Notes: a model not told the origin generated them from the sequence alone. A stretch of 60,018 nt of DNA from Bacteroidota bacterium (GCA_023394415.1 JAEXAR010000032.1:1-60018), one strand, 5' to 3'. Positions 50,168 to 59,226 are shown, counted from the stretch's first letter. Numbers and translations: made by a program.

Positions 50168-50971
50168 AAGTGATATGTATTTTGAAGGTATCGAAAACGA
50201 GTTTTCATCGTGTTTATTCCAACGCTCACAATAGTAATCAGTTTCATCATATATTTTGCGATAGGGTCCGTCAAAATTTCTTATTGGGCATACTACTTTT
50301 GTGTTTTCCTTTTCGCCGAGCCAAGCAACCCACCAGGAAAATGTTGAATTACTGATGATAAAATGATCAAAAAGACTTGCTAAGGCCATTTGTTCTATGG
50401 CTGAAAGCCCTTCCAAAAAATAAGCATTTTTTAAAAACTGAAAATGATATTTACAGTAATCAGGATCATCACTGGTGAAAATGATGTTATAATCTTCAAA
50501 ATCAGGAAAATGCTTTAGTAATGCAGAGAAATAGTATTTGTAAGATGTTTGGAAATAATATTTATTGTCAACAAAATCGCCACGTCTTATAGTAATGAGA
50601 ATGGTTTTTCTGCTGAAAAGATATTTAAATTTTTCTTTTAAATCGTCCTGGAAGTGTTTTTTAAATTTAAAAACGTGCTTGATATCAACCTCTTGGAAAT
50701 ATTTTTCCGTCTGCAGCCATCCTTCTAGATTATAGTTCCCGTCCCCAAGTTTCCAGTCGTAATAACTAAACTGTTTTTCTTTAATCTGTGTCCAATTTTT
50801 AGCATCCGCTTCTGATAAAACCGGTAAAGGTCTCTCTAAAAATTCAGAATATTTCCATGCCGGAAAGCTATATTGGTGTCCATTCTTATCGGCAATACCA
50901 ATACTGGAGGCAATCTGAAATAACTGATTTCCTAAATTTCCCTTTTCTCCAAGTCGTAAGAACGTTATCAT
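50117..50971 (-). CDS. GT11 alpha-1,2-fucosyltransferase-like, 3' end replaced by IS sequence
   Basis: Residues 1-268 are the native protein: GEKGNLGNQLFQIASSIGIA at the start, the GDP-fucose site RRGDF near 135, FTSDDPDY, and SNSTFSWWVAWLGE near 215-230, all GT11 hallmarks. From about residue 269 the frame runs into the IS and ends 16 codons later at 50117. The intact gene would have had about 300 residues. The motif core is complete, so some activity may remain. Its ATG overlaps the GT10 stop by 4 bases. Confidence 0.88.
   Translation of the reverse strand: MITFLRLGEKGNLGNQLFQIASSIGIADKNGHQYSFPAWKYSEFLERPLPVLSEADAKNWTQIKEKQFSYYDWKLGDGNYNLEGWLQTEKYFQEVDIKHVFKFKKHFQDDLKEKFKYLFSRKTILITIRRGDFVDNKYYFQTSYKYYFSALLKHFPDFEDYNIIFTSDDPDYCKYHFQFLKNAYFLEGLSAIEQMALASLFDHFIISNSTFSWWVAWLGEKENTKVVCPIRNFDGPYRKIYDETDYYCERWNKHDENSFSIPSKYISLTCCAFRDLKKKDCSFD
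50168..50174. repeat. Target site duplication, right copy (AAGTGAT)
   Basis: Partner of 49179-49185, directly after the right IS end. Confidence 0.92.
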
Positions 50972-51924
50972 TTGTTGATCACCTTTTGGATGTTATCTTT
51001 AAGTTGTTCTATTGTTTCCCAAATTAGTACGGCAGCATTGTCCTGAAAGGGACGTATTTCTGCAAATTTTTTAAACTCTTCATCTGAATTTTGAATTCTT
51101 TCTATTTTCTCTAATGCGGCAGAATTATCACCATCTTTATTGTAGAAAATAATAGCGTCATGATTTAAGATTTCGGGCTCGGGATAATTGTCACTTCCCC
51201 AATAAATAGGTATACAACCGGATCTTATGGACTCAAAAGGTTTTTCGGTAACATAACCCTTGGCGTTCGAGTTCTCCGGACAAATGTTGAATTTATAATT
51301 TCTTAAAAAAAGCGATTTATTATCATTATATTTTTCGAAGAGTTCTTGGGTGTTGTTAAGAAATTTGCCAGCACAATCTACATTGGAAATTTTATTAAGA
51401 TCGGTGATAATATCTCTCCTCAATCCATTGTTATCGTGGCGCGAAATGTTGCATGCAAATCTCGTTCTGTCAGGATTTAAACGATTTGCTGAGTCGTTAT
51501 AAAGTGCTATAGTTTTCTCCAGCTCTTTGAAGTCGCTTTCAGGTGACACTATCCGAAGAATCCAAAATGGAAGCCTCAGATAATTTTTTTTCTCAATATC
51601 ATCAAACCCTAAAGCCAAATCTACTTTGTTACCATAGTACTTTTGATAGCTTTTTTGTAATAGATAAACATTTTCGCCGGTATAGAAAATGCGTGGTCTT
51701 TTGGTGAGATATATCATTTCTTCAAAACCAAATACAGAAAGTAAAGTAACCTCTTTTTTCGTAGGATTTAGTTTATGATGATTGATAAATCTGTAAAGCC
51801 AATAATCTTGAAGGCTTTTTTCATCCCAAAAATTATAGAATTTTAAATCACTGTCCTTACTTTTGTTCTGTTGCTGTTTGAATGTTTTGTAAACGTGTTG
51901 ATAATACCAAAATCCTTTTTTCAT
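50968..51924 (-). CDS. GT10 alpha-1,3-fucosyltransferase-like
   Basis: A 318-residue GT-B enzyme. RIFYTGENV and LGFDDI occur in the N-terminal half. The C-terminal donor-binding part is diagnostic for GT10: FACNISRHDNNGLRRD, then LRNYKFNICPENSNAKGYVTEKPFESIRSGCIPIYWG. GDP-fucose is the family donor. It is translationally coupled to the GT11 gene by a 4-base overlap, so two fucosyl linkages are predicted in the glycan. The next upstream gene ends 14 bases before it. Confidence 0.9.
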   Translation of the reverse strand: MKKGFWYYQHVYKTFKQQQNKSKDSDLKFYNFWDEKSLQDYWLYRFINHHKLNPTKKEVTLLSVFGFEEMIYLTKRPRIFYTGENVYLLQKSYQKYYGNKVDLALGFDDIEKKNYLRLPFWILRIVSPESDFKELEKTIALYNDSANRLNPDRTRFACNISRHDNNGLRRDIITDLNKISNVDCAGKFLNNTQELFEKYNDNKSLFLRNYKFNICPENSNAKGYVTEKPFESIRSGCIPIYWGSDNYPEPEILNHDAIIFYNKDGDNSAALEKIERIQNSDEEFKKFAEIRPFQDNAAVLIWETIEQLKDNIQKVINK

Positions 51925-51938
51925 ATGTGTTTTTGGGG

Positions 51939-52850
51939 TTAAGCTTCTAAATTACAAATCCATTTTTCACCAATATAGATGTTTTCCTGTGGTACACCAT
52001 AAATTTCTTTTTTGGGACTAAGGTATTGGTATACATTTTTTACATTTCCTCGAAATAAACATATCCACATGGCAACATTTCCACTATTTAAAATGATTGT
52101 AGAGCTTTGACTGATAATTTTAATAATTGATAAAAAAAGAATCGCTTGGTTTACTTTTTCTCCTTTTTTTACTTCCTGCCCTACATGTTTGTTTTTATTG
52201 TGGCTAATTTTTAAAATATTCTCAAAGTACAATATATTGGGATAATGTTTAGAACAATATTCATAAAATTCTTGCTCATCGCATTGTATTAAGATTTGTT
52301 TTTCGGGAAATTGTTCTTTTACATCTTTTATTTTAGACAACATTTCTTCATAGGTAGGGATGTTGGTTTCTAAAGATTTATCATTGCCTCTTAAATAAAC
52401 CGCTATAGTATTTTCGAGATTCAAGTTATTTTCTTCAATCAGTTTATTGACGGTGTTTTTTACTCTATTTGAAAGATTAAAATATGTGTTTATTAATGGG
52501 TTAGTAGTTTCAAAATTAATATCAGCATAGTTACTAAATTGCATTTCTTCTACCGCCTTTGTTAATTTTATTTTTGGTGATGAAAATTTGGGACGTTTTT
52601 TCCTTTTGAAAAATAAAGGGGTAACATCTTGGTTGATATCATCTTTATATTGAAGCCATGTTCTTGTGGAATCAATATGAGGTAAATAACCCGTTTCATT
52701 ATAATGCTGCTGAATCTTTTCTAAAATTATAGAGCAACAGCTGAAAAAGCCGGCATTATGTTTAATGATAAGATTATTGTTTTTATAAAAATTTCTATAA
52801 AAAAAACGTTTTATTTTAGTGTTTAAATCAGTTGCACTCTTTATATTCAT
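51939..52850 (-). CDS. Probable glycosyltransferase, family not certain
   Basis: A 303-residue protein with no membrane segment. HNAGFFSCCSIILEKIQQHYN near the N-terminus, IAVYLRGNDKS in the middle, ILIQCDEQEFYEYCSKHYP and SSTIILNSGNVAMWICLFRG near the end suggest a GT-B fold. They recall GT23/O-fucosyltransferase-like proteins, where a conserved Arg lies in a similar strand. I cannot name the family with confidence. It lies 5 bases after the ABC ATPase gene and before the GT10 gene, so it should act on the same glycan. Confidence 0.6.
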   Translation of the reverse strand: MNIKSATDLNTKIKRFFYRNFYKNNNLIIKHNAGFFSCCSIILEKIQQHYNETGYLPHIDSTRTWLQYKDDINQDVTPLFFKRKKRPKFSSPKIKLTKAVEEMQFSNYADINFETTNPLINTYFNLSNRVKNTVNKLIEENNLNLENTIAVYLRGNDKSLETNIPTYEEMLSKIKDVKEQFPEKQILIQCDEQEFYEYCSKHYPNILYFENILKISHNKNKHVGQEVKKGEKVNQAILFLSIIKIISQSSTIILNSGNVAMWICLFRGNVKNVYQYLSPKKEIYGVPQENIYIGEKWICNLEA

Positions 52851-52855
52851 AGGTT

Positions 52856-54103
52856 TTATTTCAAATAGATTAAACCACTATCATTGATTTTCATAACGCG
52901 TCCGGTTCTCATTTTTAAACCTTCAAAATTTATTTTAATTTTGGATGTGGTTTCCATGTAGCCCTCTTTTCCTGGGTCACAAAGGAATAAAGACATAAAA
53001 AGACTGCCTTGATTAACGTTTTCAGGTAAGGTAATAACTTGGTTGATAACAAAGGATCCGGTTCCGAATTTTTGAGGCGCACCATTGTAATGGCCCGGTG
53101 AATAGAAAGCTAAAGGCGTATCAAAATTATTATAGAAAGCAGCCTCAACATCAAAGTTCATAGGTGCATCGGTATAACCTTCTATCTGTAAATGTAAGAG
53201 ATTTTCATCGTGATTTAAGAATACCGAAGTAGATTCGCTGCCATTAATTTTTATATCTTTTATATGTAGATTTGATCTGGTTTTAACCAAATCTATAATT
53301 CTTTCATCAGTTTGGGTTTTTTCGTTGGAGTAAAGTTCTATACAATCATCTATATTGCCCTGATGCTTTATAATACCCTTCTCCAAAAAGATTCCATTAT
53401 TGCACAACTGTTTTATAGATGCCATATTGTGACTTACAAAGAGTACGGTACGTCCTTCCCCATGAGACACATCGCCCATTTTCCCCAAGCATTTTTTTTG
53501 AAATTCGGCATCCCCCACAGCCAAAACCTCATCCACGATTAGTATTTCGGATTCCAGATGTGCGGCAACGGCAAACGCAAGACGCACATACATACCTGAT
53601 GAATATCTTTTTACAGGCGTGTCGATGTATCTTTCTACGCCAGAAAAATCTACGATTTCATCAAATTTGCGGGTAATCTCTTTTCGGGTCATTCCTAATA
53701 TCGCCCCATTTAAAAAAATGTTTTCGCGTCCAGTCATTTCAGGATGAAATCCTGTGCCAACTTCTAATAAAGAAGCGATCCTTCCATTGGTTAATATTTT
53801 CCCTGTTGTTGGCTTTGTAACTTTACTCAATAGCTTTAAAAGTGTTGATTTTCCGGCACCGTTTCGTCCAATAATTCCAACCGCATCGCCTTGTTCAATT
53901 TCAAAATTGATATCGCGTAGCGACCAAACGTAGTCGGACTCACTTTTTGAGGTGCGATCATTCTCTTCACCAATTTTAAGATAAGGATCTTCTTTCCCGG
54001 TAAGTTTAGCCCAAAACTTATTGAGATCGTGAGAAAGAGTGCCGGTTCCCACTTCACCCAAACGGTATTGTTTTGCTATGTTTTCAGCTTTTAAAGCAAG
54101 CAT
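52856..54103 (-). CDS. Polysaccharide ABC transporter ATP-binding protein (Wzt-like, with C-terminal domain)
   Basis: The ATPase subunit of an ABC exporter for lipid-linked polysaccharide. The Walker A GRNGAGKST is at residues 79-87. The signature VKRYSSGMYVRLAFAVAAH is near 163-181, and LIVDEVLAVGD is the Walker B and D-loop. After about residue 265 comes an extra domain rich in beta strands (INGSESTSVFLNHDENLLHLQIEGYTD), as in Wzt proteins that recognise a modified chain end. An insert near 25-55 precedes the core. The permease gene lies upstream beyond an FkbM gene. Confidence 0.92.
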   Translation of the reverse strand: MLALKAENIAKQYRLGEVGTGTLSHDLNKFWAKLTGKEDPYLKIGEENDRTSKSESDYVWSLRDINFEIEQGDAVGIIGRNGAGKSTLLKLLSKVTKPTTGKILTNGRIASLLEVGTGFHPEMTGRENIFLNGAILGMTRKEITRKFDEIVDFSGVERYIDTPVKRYSSGMYVRLAFAVAAHLESEILIVDEVLAVGDAEFQKKCLGKMGDVSHGEGRTVLFVSHNMASIKQLCNNGIFLEKGIIKHQGNIDDCIELYSNEKTQTDERIIDLVKTRSNLHIKDIKINGSESTSVFLNHDENLLHLQIEGYTDAPMNFDVEAAFYNNFDTPLAFYSPGHYNGAPQKFGTGSFVINQVITLPENVNQGSLFMSLFLCDPGKEGYMETTSKIKINFEGLKMRTGRVMKINDSGLIYLK

Positions 54104-54115
54104 TGATTTTTAGTT

Positions 54116-54868
54116 TTAAATTTGAAGATTGTGATGATGAAGTACGCTGTCTTTCTTTACAAAAACCAATTCTACAAGCCAAAGTAATGGCGTTTTTTGG
54201 AACGGTCTGTTTAAGTCGGTAATATCAAAAAGTTGATATCCTGCATCATCCATTTTATTAATCATTTTCAGAACAGTGTTTTTATAGTTTTTGCATCCAA
54301 CTGCTGCTTCTACCATAAAAATTTCGGTTTTTCCATACAAATCTGTCGCTCCGTCAATCACTTCAAGATCTAAACCTTCAGCATCTATTTTTACCAAATC
54401 CGGATAAGAAAGATTGTTTTCCTTTATGATTGAATTTAAAGTCTTAATAGGGACTTCAATTTGCTCTAATCCTTGTTCTTTGGCATCCTCCTCACTATAA
54501 ATGAAAGAAGAGCTATCATCTCGACGATGAAGGGTGAATTTCAATACATCATTTTTATCACCCACGCCTACAGGGAGATAAGTTATTTTATCATTTAAAA
54601 TATCCTGAAATTTATATTTTAAACTTTCTTGAGGATCAATCATCAAAACCGAAACATCTGGGAAGTAGTTTAGGATTTCCTTCGTCCAAGCTCCGGTATT
54701 GGCACCAATATCAATGACAAATTTGGGTTTGTAACCTGCTTCTTTAAGAGTAAGATAAAAGTTTTCTAAAAGACTTTCCTTGCTGTAGAAACTGGCGCCT
54801 CGAAATTTATTGGTTTTAGTTATTTTATAACCCAGAAGGTTAAATAATTTTTGTATTTTATTCTTCAT
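54116..54868 (-). CDS. FkbM-family methyltransferase
   Basis: A 250-residue SAM methyltransferase. FVIDIGANTGAWTKEILNYFP is motif I, VLMIDPQESLKYKF motif II, and VKIDAEGLDLEVIDGA the FkbM signature. It lies between the ABC permease and ATPase genes, 12 bases before the ATPase. In O-antigens exported by Wzm-Wzt, methylation of the chain end can be the export signal read by the Wzt C-terminal domain. The position makes that plausible here, but it is inference. Confidence 0.88.
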   Translation of the reverse strand: MKNKIQKLFNLLGYKITKTNKFRGASFYSKESLLENFYLTLKEAGYKPKFVIDIGANTGAWTKEILNYFPDVSVLMIDPQESLKYKFQDILNDKITYLPVGVGDKNDVLKFTLHRRDDSSSFIYSEEDAKEQGLEQIEVPIKTLNSIIKENNLSYPDLVKIDAEGLDLEVIDGATDLYGKTEIFMVEAAVGCKNYKNTVLKMINKMDDAGYQLFDITDLNRPFQKTPLLWLVELVFVKKDSVLHHHNLQI

Positions 54869-54893
54869 ATTTGAGTTTTTCTTTATTTGTTTT

Positions 54894-55742
54894 TTATACC
54901 GTATCCATAAAACCTTTTTCTACTTTATTGAAAACCAATGTCCCTATTAGAAGTAAAAATAAAATAAGGATGCTACTGATAACCAGTATGGTAGGTGAGA
55001 AATCGCCAATTCCCATCCATCCATATTTAAAACATTCAAAAATCCCGGTTAAAGGGTTGTACATGGCTAGTTTTGCCCAAATTCCTTTTAATTCGGAAAG
55101 AGGATAAACTACTGGTGTTGCATACATAAACAAACTTACGCCAAAATTCAGCAACATCTGTAGATCTCTGTATTTTGTAGTAAGTGAGGAAAAAATCATA
55201 CCAACACCCAAAGCAAATGCAGCCATTAGAACGATTAAAAAAGGCGTAGCTAAAATCCAGATATTGGGTTGTATTTCAGCCTTAATGAGGTGATAAATCC
55301 AAAAACAGAGAAATAATAAAAACTGCACCCCAAACTTCATCAAATTTGATAGTACTATAGAAAGAGGCATCACCAATCTCGGAAAATACACTTTACCAAA
55401 AATACTGGCATTAGCTGTGAAAACGGTTGAAGTTTCAGTAAGGCTGCTGGCAAAATAATTCCACAAGGTAACTCCGGCCAAGTAAAAAAGAATTTGCGGA
55501 GCGCCATCAGTAGAAAGCTTTGCAATATTTCCAAAGATAATAAGGTAAACTAAAGTGGTAAAAATAGGATTGATAAAAAACCATATCGGTCCCAAAATCG
55601 TTTGCTTAAAACTAGATACAAAGTTTCTTTTCACAAACATGTATACTAAGTCTTTGTATCTCCAAACCTCTTTTAGCTTGAGGTCTAAAAGAGAGTGGTC
55701 AGATTGTATGGTTTCTGTCCAGCGCTGCTGAGGATCATTCAT
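54894..55742 (-). CDS. Polysaccharide ABC transporter permease (Wzm-like)
   Basis: A 282-residue ABC-2 type permease with about six membrane segments. It has VYMFVKRNFVSSFKQTILGPIWFFINP at the start, a signature of Wzm/TagG-type polysaccharide exporters. The VYPLSELKGIWAKLAMYNPLTGIFECFKYGW segment near the C-terminus is typical. It pairs with the ATPase at 52856-54103 to move lipid-linked glycan across the inner membrane. ugd lies 24 bases upstream. Confidence 0.92.
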   Translation of the reverse strand: MNDPQQRWTETIQSDHSLLDLKLKEVWRYKDLVYMFVKRNFVSSFKQTILGPIWFFINPIFTTLVYLIIFGNIAKLSTDGAPQILFYLAGVTLWNYFASSLTETSTVFTANASIFGKVYFPRLVMPLSIVLSNLMKFGVQFLLFLCFWIYHLIKAEIQPNIWILATPFLIVLMAAFALGVGMIFSSLTTKYRDLQMLLNFGVSLFMYATPVVYPLSELKGIWAKLAMYNPLTGIFECFKYGWMGIGDFSPTILVISSILILFLLLIGTLVFNKVEKGFMDTV

Positions 55743-55766
55743 TTGTGTAGAAATTTTTACTGAAAT

Positions 55767-57080
55767 TTAAGAGTTTACCGTTCTCCTTCCAATTGATTTA
55801 TAAAAGAATCCCTGTTGTTCAGGAATTTCAAGCGGGAACATATTTCTGCCATCAAAAATGGCTTTGTTTTTCATTTTTTCGGCCATTAATTTAAAATTCG
55901 GATTTTTAAATTCAGGCCATTCTGTTGCTATCAGTAAGGCATCTGCATCTTCTAAGGCTGAGTACATGTCGGTTGCGTATTCTATTTGGTTGCCAAGCAT
56001 TTTTCTTACATTTTCTTCGGCAATCTTATCGTAAGCAGTTACTTTTACTCCTTTTTCGAGCAAAATCTTAATGTTATCGAGTGAGGATGCTTCCCTAATA
56101 TCATCCGTATTTGCTTTAAATGCCAGTCCCCAAAGTGCTATTTTTTTACCCTGAAGATTTCCGCCAAAATATTTTTCAATATCTGAGACCAAAATCACTT
56201 TCTGTGATGTGTTGACATTTTCTGTGGCTTCAAGAATCTGGAAATCAAATCCTTCCTGTTTGCCGGATTTTATGAGTGCTTTTACATCTTTAGGAAAGCA
56301 GCTTCCGCCATAACCAATTCCAGGAAATAAGAAACGGTGTCCAATTCTGTCATCACTTCCCATCCCCAAGCGCACTTTATCAACGTCAGCACCAACTTTT
56401 TCACAATAATTGGCAATTTCGTTCATAAACGTAATTTTCACTGCGAGAAATGAGTTGGCGGCATATTTGGTGAGTTCCGAAGATTTTTCATCCATAAAAA
56501 TAATCGGAACGCCGGTATTGGTGAAAGGCTGGTAAATTTTAGCCATAATATTCTGTGCTTTTTCAGAACTTGAGCCTACTACCACACGTGCCGGATTCAT
56601 AGAATCTTCTACAGCAAAGCCTTCCCTTAAAAACTCAGGATTTGAAACCACATCAAAAGGGATCTCTGTTTTGGCAGCAATGGTTTCACGTACTTTATCA
56701 GCGGTTCCAACAGGAACGGTAGATTTATTCACGATCACCTTATATTCCGTCATGAGTTCACCAATTTGCTTGGCTACGGCAAGTACATAAGAAAGGTCTG
56801 CAGAGCCGTCTTCACCAGGAGGAGTTGGCAATGCAAGATATATTACTTCGCTTTTATCAAGCGCCTCTTTTAAATCGGTTGTAAAAAAAAGACGGTTGGC
56901 CTGTATATTTCGCAGGAACATTTCTTCAAGGTTGGGTTCATAGATTGGTACTATGCCCTTCTTCATTCCTTCAACTTTCTTCTCATCAATATCTACACAG
57001 TATACCGAGTTTCCGAGTTCTGCAAGGGTAGTGCCCGTAACCAGACCAACATAGCCTGTGCCGACAATCGTAATATTCAT
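55767..57080 (-). CDS. ugd: UDP-glucose 6-dehydrogenase
   Basis: An NAD-dependent enzyme that makes UDP-glucuronate from UDP-glucose. The 437-residue protein has the Rossmann motif GTGYVGLVTGT at residues 7-17. It has NPEFLREGFAVED at 148-160, and the catalytic Cys261 lies in GIGYGGSCFPKDVKAL. It heads the long minus-strand polysaccharide operon. Together with the TviB-like enzyme at 39090 it gives two uronic acid routes. A promoter box lies 20 bases upstream. Confidence 0.93.
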   Translation of the reverse strand: MNITIVGTGYVGLVTGTTLAELGNSVYCVDIDEKKVEGMKKGIVPIYEPNLEEMFLRNIQANRLFFTTDLKEALDKSEVIYLALPTPPGEDGSADLSYVLAVAKQIGELMTEYKVIVNKSTVPVGTADKVRETIAAKTEIPFDVVSNPEFLREGFAVEDSMNPARVVVGSSSEKAQNIMAKIYQPFTNTGVPIIFMDEKSSELTKYAANSFLAVKITFMNEIANYCEKVGADVDKVRLGMGSDDRIGHRFLFPGIGYGGSCFPKDVKALIKSGKQEGFDFQILEATENVNTSQKVILVSDIEKYFGGNLQGKKIALWGLAFKANTDDIREASSLDNIKILLEKGVKVTAYDKIAEENVRKMLGNQIEYATDMYSALEDADALLIATEWPEFKNPNFKLMAEKMKNKAIFDGRNMFPLEIPEQQGFFYKSIGRRTVNS

Positions 57081-57100
57081 TTATAAATTATAAATTTCTG

Positions 57101-57108
57101 CAAAATTA
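57101..57108 (-). promoter_or_regulatory. TAnnTTTG box for the ugd-led polysaccharide operon
   Basis: TAATTTTG on the minus strand ends 20 bases before the ugd ATG at 57080. It may drive the whole run of genes down to 43407. Confidence 0.5.
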
Positions 57109-57254
57109 AGAAATTAACCATAACAATACGTTTTATATATCATACTTCTTAAATAATAAAGAATATAGGGAAAAAAGGTAACGCTCTATATAAATTTAAT
57201 CCTCAATAATTATCGGGACATCAAACACTTATTCACCGTTTTAGCGCATGTTAT

Positions 57255-57285
57255 TTTGTGTTTTCCAATTATTTCCATATATTTG
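57255..57285 (+). promoter_or_regulatory. Full Bacteroidota promoter upstream of rimP-nusA-infB
   Basis: TTTG at 57255-57258 and TATATTTG at 57278-57285 are 19 bases apart, which is a good -33/-7 pair. The predicted start near 57292 lies about 20 bases before the hairpin at 57311 and 72 bases before rimP. Confidence 0.65.
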
Positions 57286-57310
57286 CAGCGGATTTACGGG
57301 AAAATAGATG

Positions 57311-57337
57311 AAAAGGCTTCGGAAGAAAGCCTTTTTT
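57311..57337 (+). terminator. Terminator-like hairpin in the rimP leader
   Basis: The perfect 9-bp stem AAAAGGCTT/AAGCCTTTT with a 7-base loop is followed by extra T bases. It lies between the promoter and the rimP start, so transcripts from that promoter would either stop after about 45 bases or read through. Confidence 0.7.
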
Positions 57338-57363
57338 CGTACCGATAACTCAAAATAATTTAA

Positions 57364-57831
57364 ATGGAATTTAGAAATAAGATAGAGCAGCTGCTGAATG
57401 ATTTCCTAGCCGAAAGAAATGATTTATTTCTTATTGATCTCAAAATATCTGCGTGTGATGATATTACTGTGATTTTGGATGGTGATAATGGTGTTACACT
57501 GCAGGATTGTCTGGATGCAAGCAGAGCCATCGAATTTAATATGGATCGTGAAGAGCACGATTTCAGCCTGCAGGTGATGTCTGCCGGATTGAGTGAGCCT
57601 CTTTCTATGCCGAGGCAATATGCCAAAAATATTGGAAGAGACTTAAAAATTTTATTAAATGATTCTTCTGAAATTGAAGGCGAACTTGGAAATCTAGATG
57701 AAGAGAAAATCACACTCATTCTAAGATACAGAAAACCAAAAGAAGTAGGAAAAGGAAAAATGGATGTGGTGGAAGAAAAAGAAATACCATATTCAAACAT
57801 CAAAAAAGCAACAGTAGTAATTAAATTTTAA
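57364..57831 (+). CDS. rimP: Ribosome maturation factor RimP
   Basis: A 155-residue protein needed for 30S subunit assembly. The DGDNGVTLQDCLDASRAIEFNMD segment, followed by LQVMSAGLSEPLSMPRQY, matches RimP, where the SxGxxxPL motif is usual. The C-terminal SH3-like part (GELGNLDEEKITLILRYR ... IPYSNIKKATVVIKF) is complete. nusA follows 84 bases later, the normal bacterial order. Confidence 0.93.
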   Translation: MEFRNKIEQLLNDFLAERNDLFLIDLKISACDDITVILDGDNGVTLQDCLDASRAIEFNMDREEHDFSLQVMSAGLSEPLSMPRQYAKNIGRDLKILLNDSSEIEGELGNLDEEKITLILRYRKPKEVGKGKMDVVEEKEIPYSNIKKATVVIKF

Positions 57832-57915
57832 TAATAGCGGGAAGTTGGGAATAAGAAGTGTAAAACAGATTGTACCAACTGCACCAAAATTTCAAACTTT
57901 AAACAAAAATTAAGA

Positions 57916-59151
57916 ATGGATAATATAGCTTTAATTGAAGCATTTGGTGATTTTAAAGACGAAAAAAGCATCAGTAAGATTGATTTAATGGCGATTATTG
58001 AAGACGCCCTTAAAACTTTATTGAGAAAAAGATATGATTCGGACGATCATTTTGATGTGATTGTGAATCCGGATAAAGGAGACTTTCAGATTTTTCTTAA
58101 TAAGACCATTGTTGAAGATGAAATGTCTGAAGATGATGATCTGGAAATCGAAATCTCTGAAGCTAAAAAAATTGATCCAAGTTTTGAAGTTGGTGAGGAA
58201 TATACAGTTGAAATTCCAATCGCACAGTTGGGAAGAAGAAATATCCTGACATTGAAGCAGATATTGGCTACGAAACTTCAAGAACATAACAATGCAGTGC
58301 TTTATGAGCAGTTCCACGACAGAATTGGGGAAATTGTAGTGGGCGAAGTGCATCATATCCGTCACAAACACGTAATTTTGTTGGATGATGAAGGAAACGA
58401 ATTTATTCTGCCTAAAGAAAACCAGATTCCTTCAGATTTCTTCAAGAAAGGAGAAAATGTAAGAGCTATTGTCGAAAGTGTAGATTTCAAAGGTGCGAAA
58501 CCACAGATCATAGTTTCCAGAACAGCGCCGAAGTTTCTTGAAAAACTTCTTGAACTTGAAATCCCTGAAATCCAGGATGGAACCATTATGCTTAAAAAAG
58601 TAGTGAGAATTCCTGGTGAAAAAGCGAAAATAGCAGTTGATGCGTATGACGACAGAATTGATCCTGTAGGAGCTTGCGTTGGGGTAAAAGGTTCTAGAAT
58701 TCACGGGGTAGTTCGTGAACTTAAAAATGAAAATATTGACGTTATCCAATGGTCTAAAAACCCTGAAATTATGGTGAAAAGAGCTTTAGGAAACGTTACC
58801 ATTAATAAAATTGAAATCAATCCTGAAGAATCTTACGCATTGGTATACACACCGGTTGAAGAGATTTCTAAAGTAATTGGTAAGCAAGGACAGAACATCA
58901 GATTAGCATCTTGGTTGAGCGATTACGAGATTGATGTTTACAGAGAAACATCTGAAGATGATGACGTAGAACTGGATGAATTCTCTGATGATATTGAACA
59001 GTGGGTTCTTGATGAATTCAAAAAAGTTGGCCTTAATACAGCAAAATCAGTATTGGATAAAGACACCGAAAGTTTGTTGAATATGACTGATCTTGAGGAA
59101 GAAACTATCGAGGAAATAAAACAAATCCTAAAAGAAGAGTTTGAAGATTAA
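57916..59151 (+). CDS. nusA: Transcription termination/antitermination factor NusA
   Basis: A 411-residue RNA-polymerase-associated factor. The N-terminal domain (1-125) is followed by an S1 domain at about 135-200 (GEIVVGEVHHIRHKHVILLDDEGNEFILPKENQIP). Two KH domains come next, with the VGVKGSRIHGVVREL motif near 255 and EEISKVIGKQGQNIRLAS near 315. The short acidic C-terminus (DDDVELDEFSDDIEQW ...) is usual for Bacteroidota, which lack the two long acidic repeats of the enterobacterial protein. infB follows after 75 bases. Confidence 0.96.
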   Translation: MDNIALIEAFGDFKDEKSISKIDLMAIIEDALKTLLRKRYDSDDHFDVIVNPDKGDFQIFLNKTIVEDEMSEDDDLEIEISEAKKIDPSFEVGEEYTVEIPIAQLGRRNILTLKQILATKLQEHNNAVLYEQFHDRIGEIVVGEVHHIRHKHVILLDDEGNEFILPKENQIPSDFFKKGENVRAIVESVDFKGAKPQIIVSRTAPKFLEKLLELEIPEIQDGTIMLKKVVRIPGEKAKIAVDAYDDRIDPVGACVGVKGSRIHGVVRELKNENIDVIQWSKNPEIMVKRALGNVTINKIEINPEESYALVYTPVEEISKVIGKQGQNIRLASWLSDYEIDVYRETSEDDDVELDEFSDDIEQWVLDEFKKVGLNTAKSVLDKDTESLLNMTDLEEETIEEIKQILKEEFED

Positions 59152-59226
59152 TCATTTTGAAATTTGATGACACCATCACCACGACTTTTCACAAAATTTT
59201 AAAAATATAAAAAGTAACATTTATAA

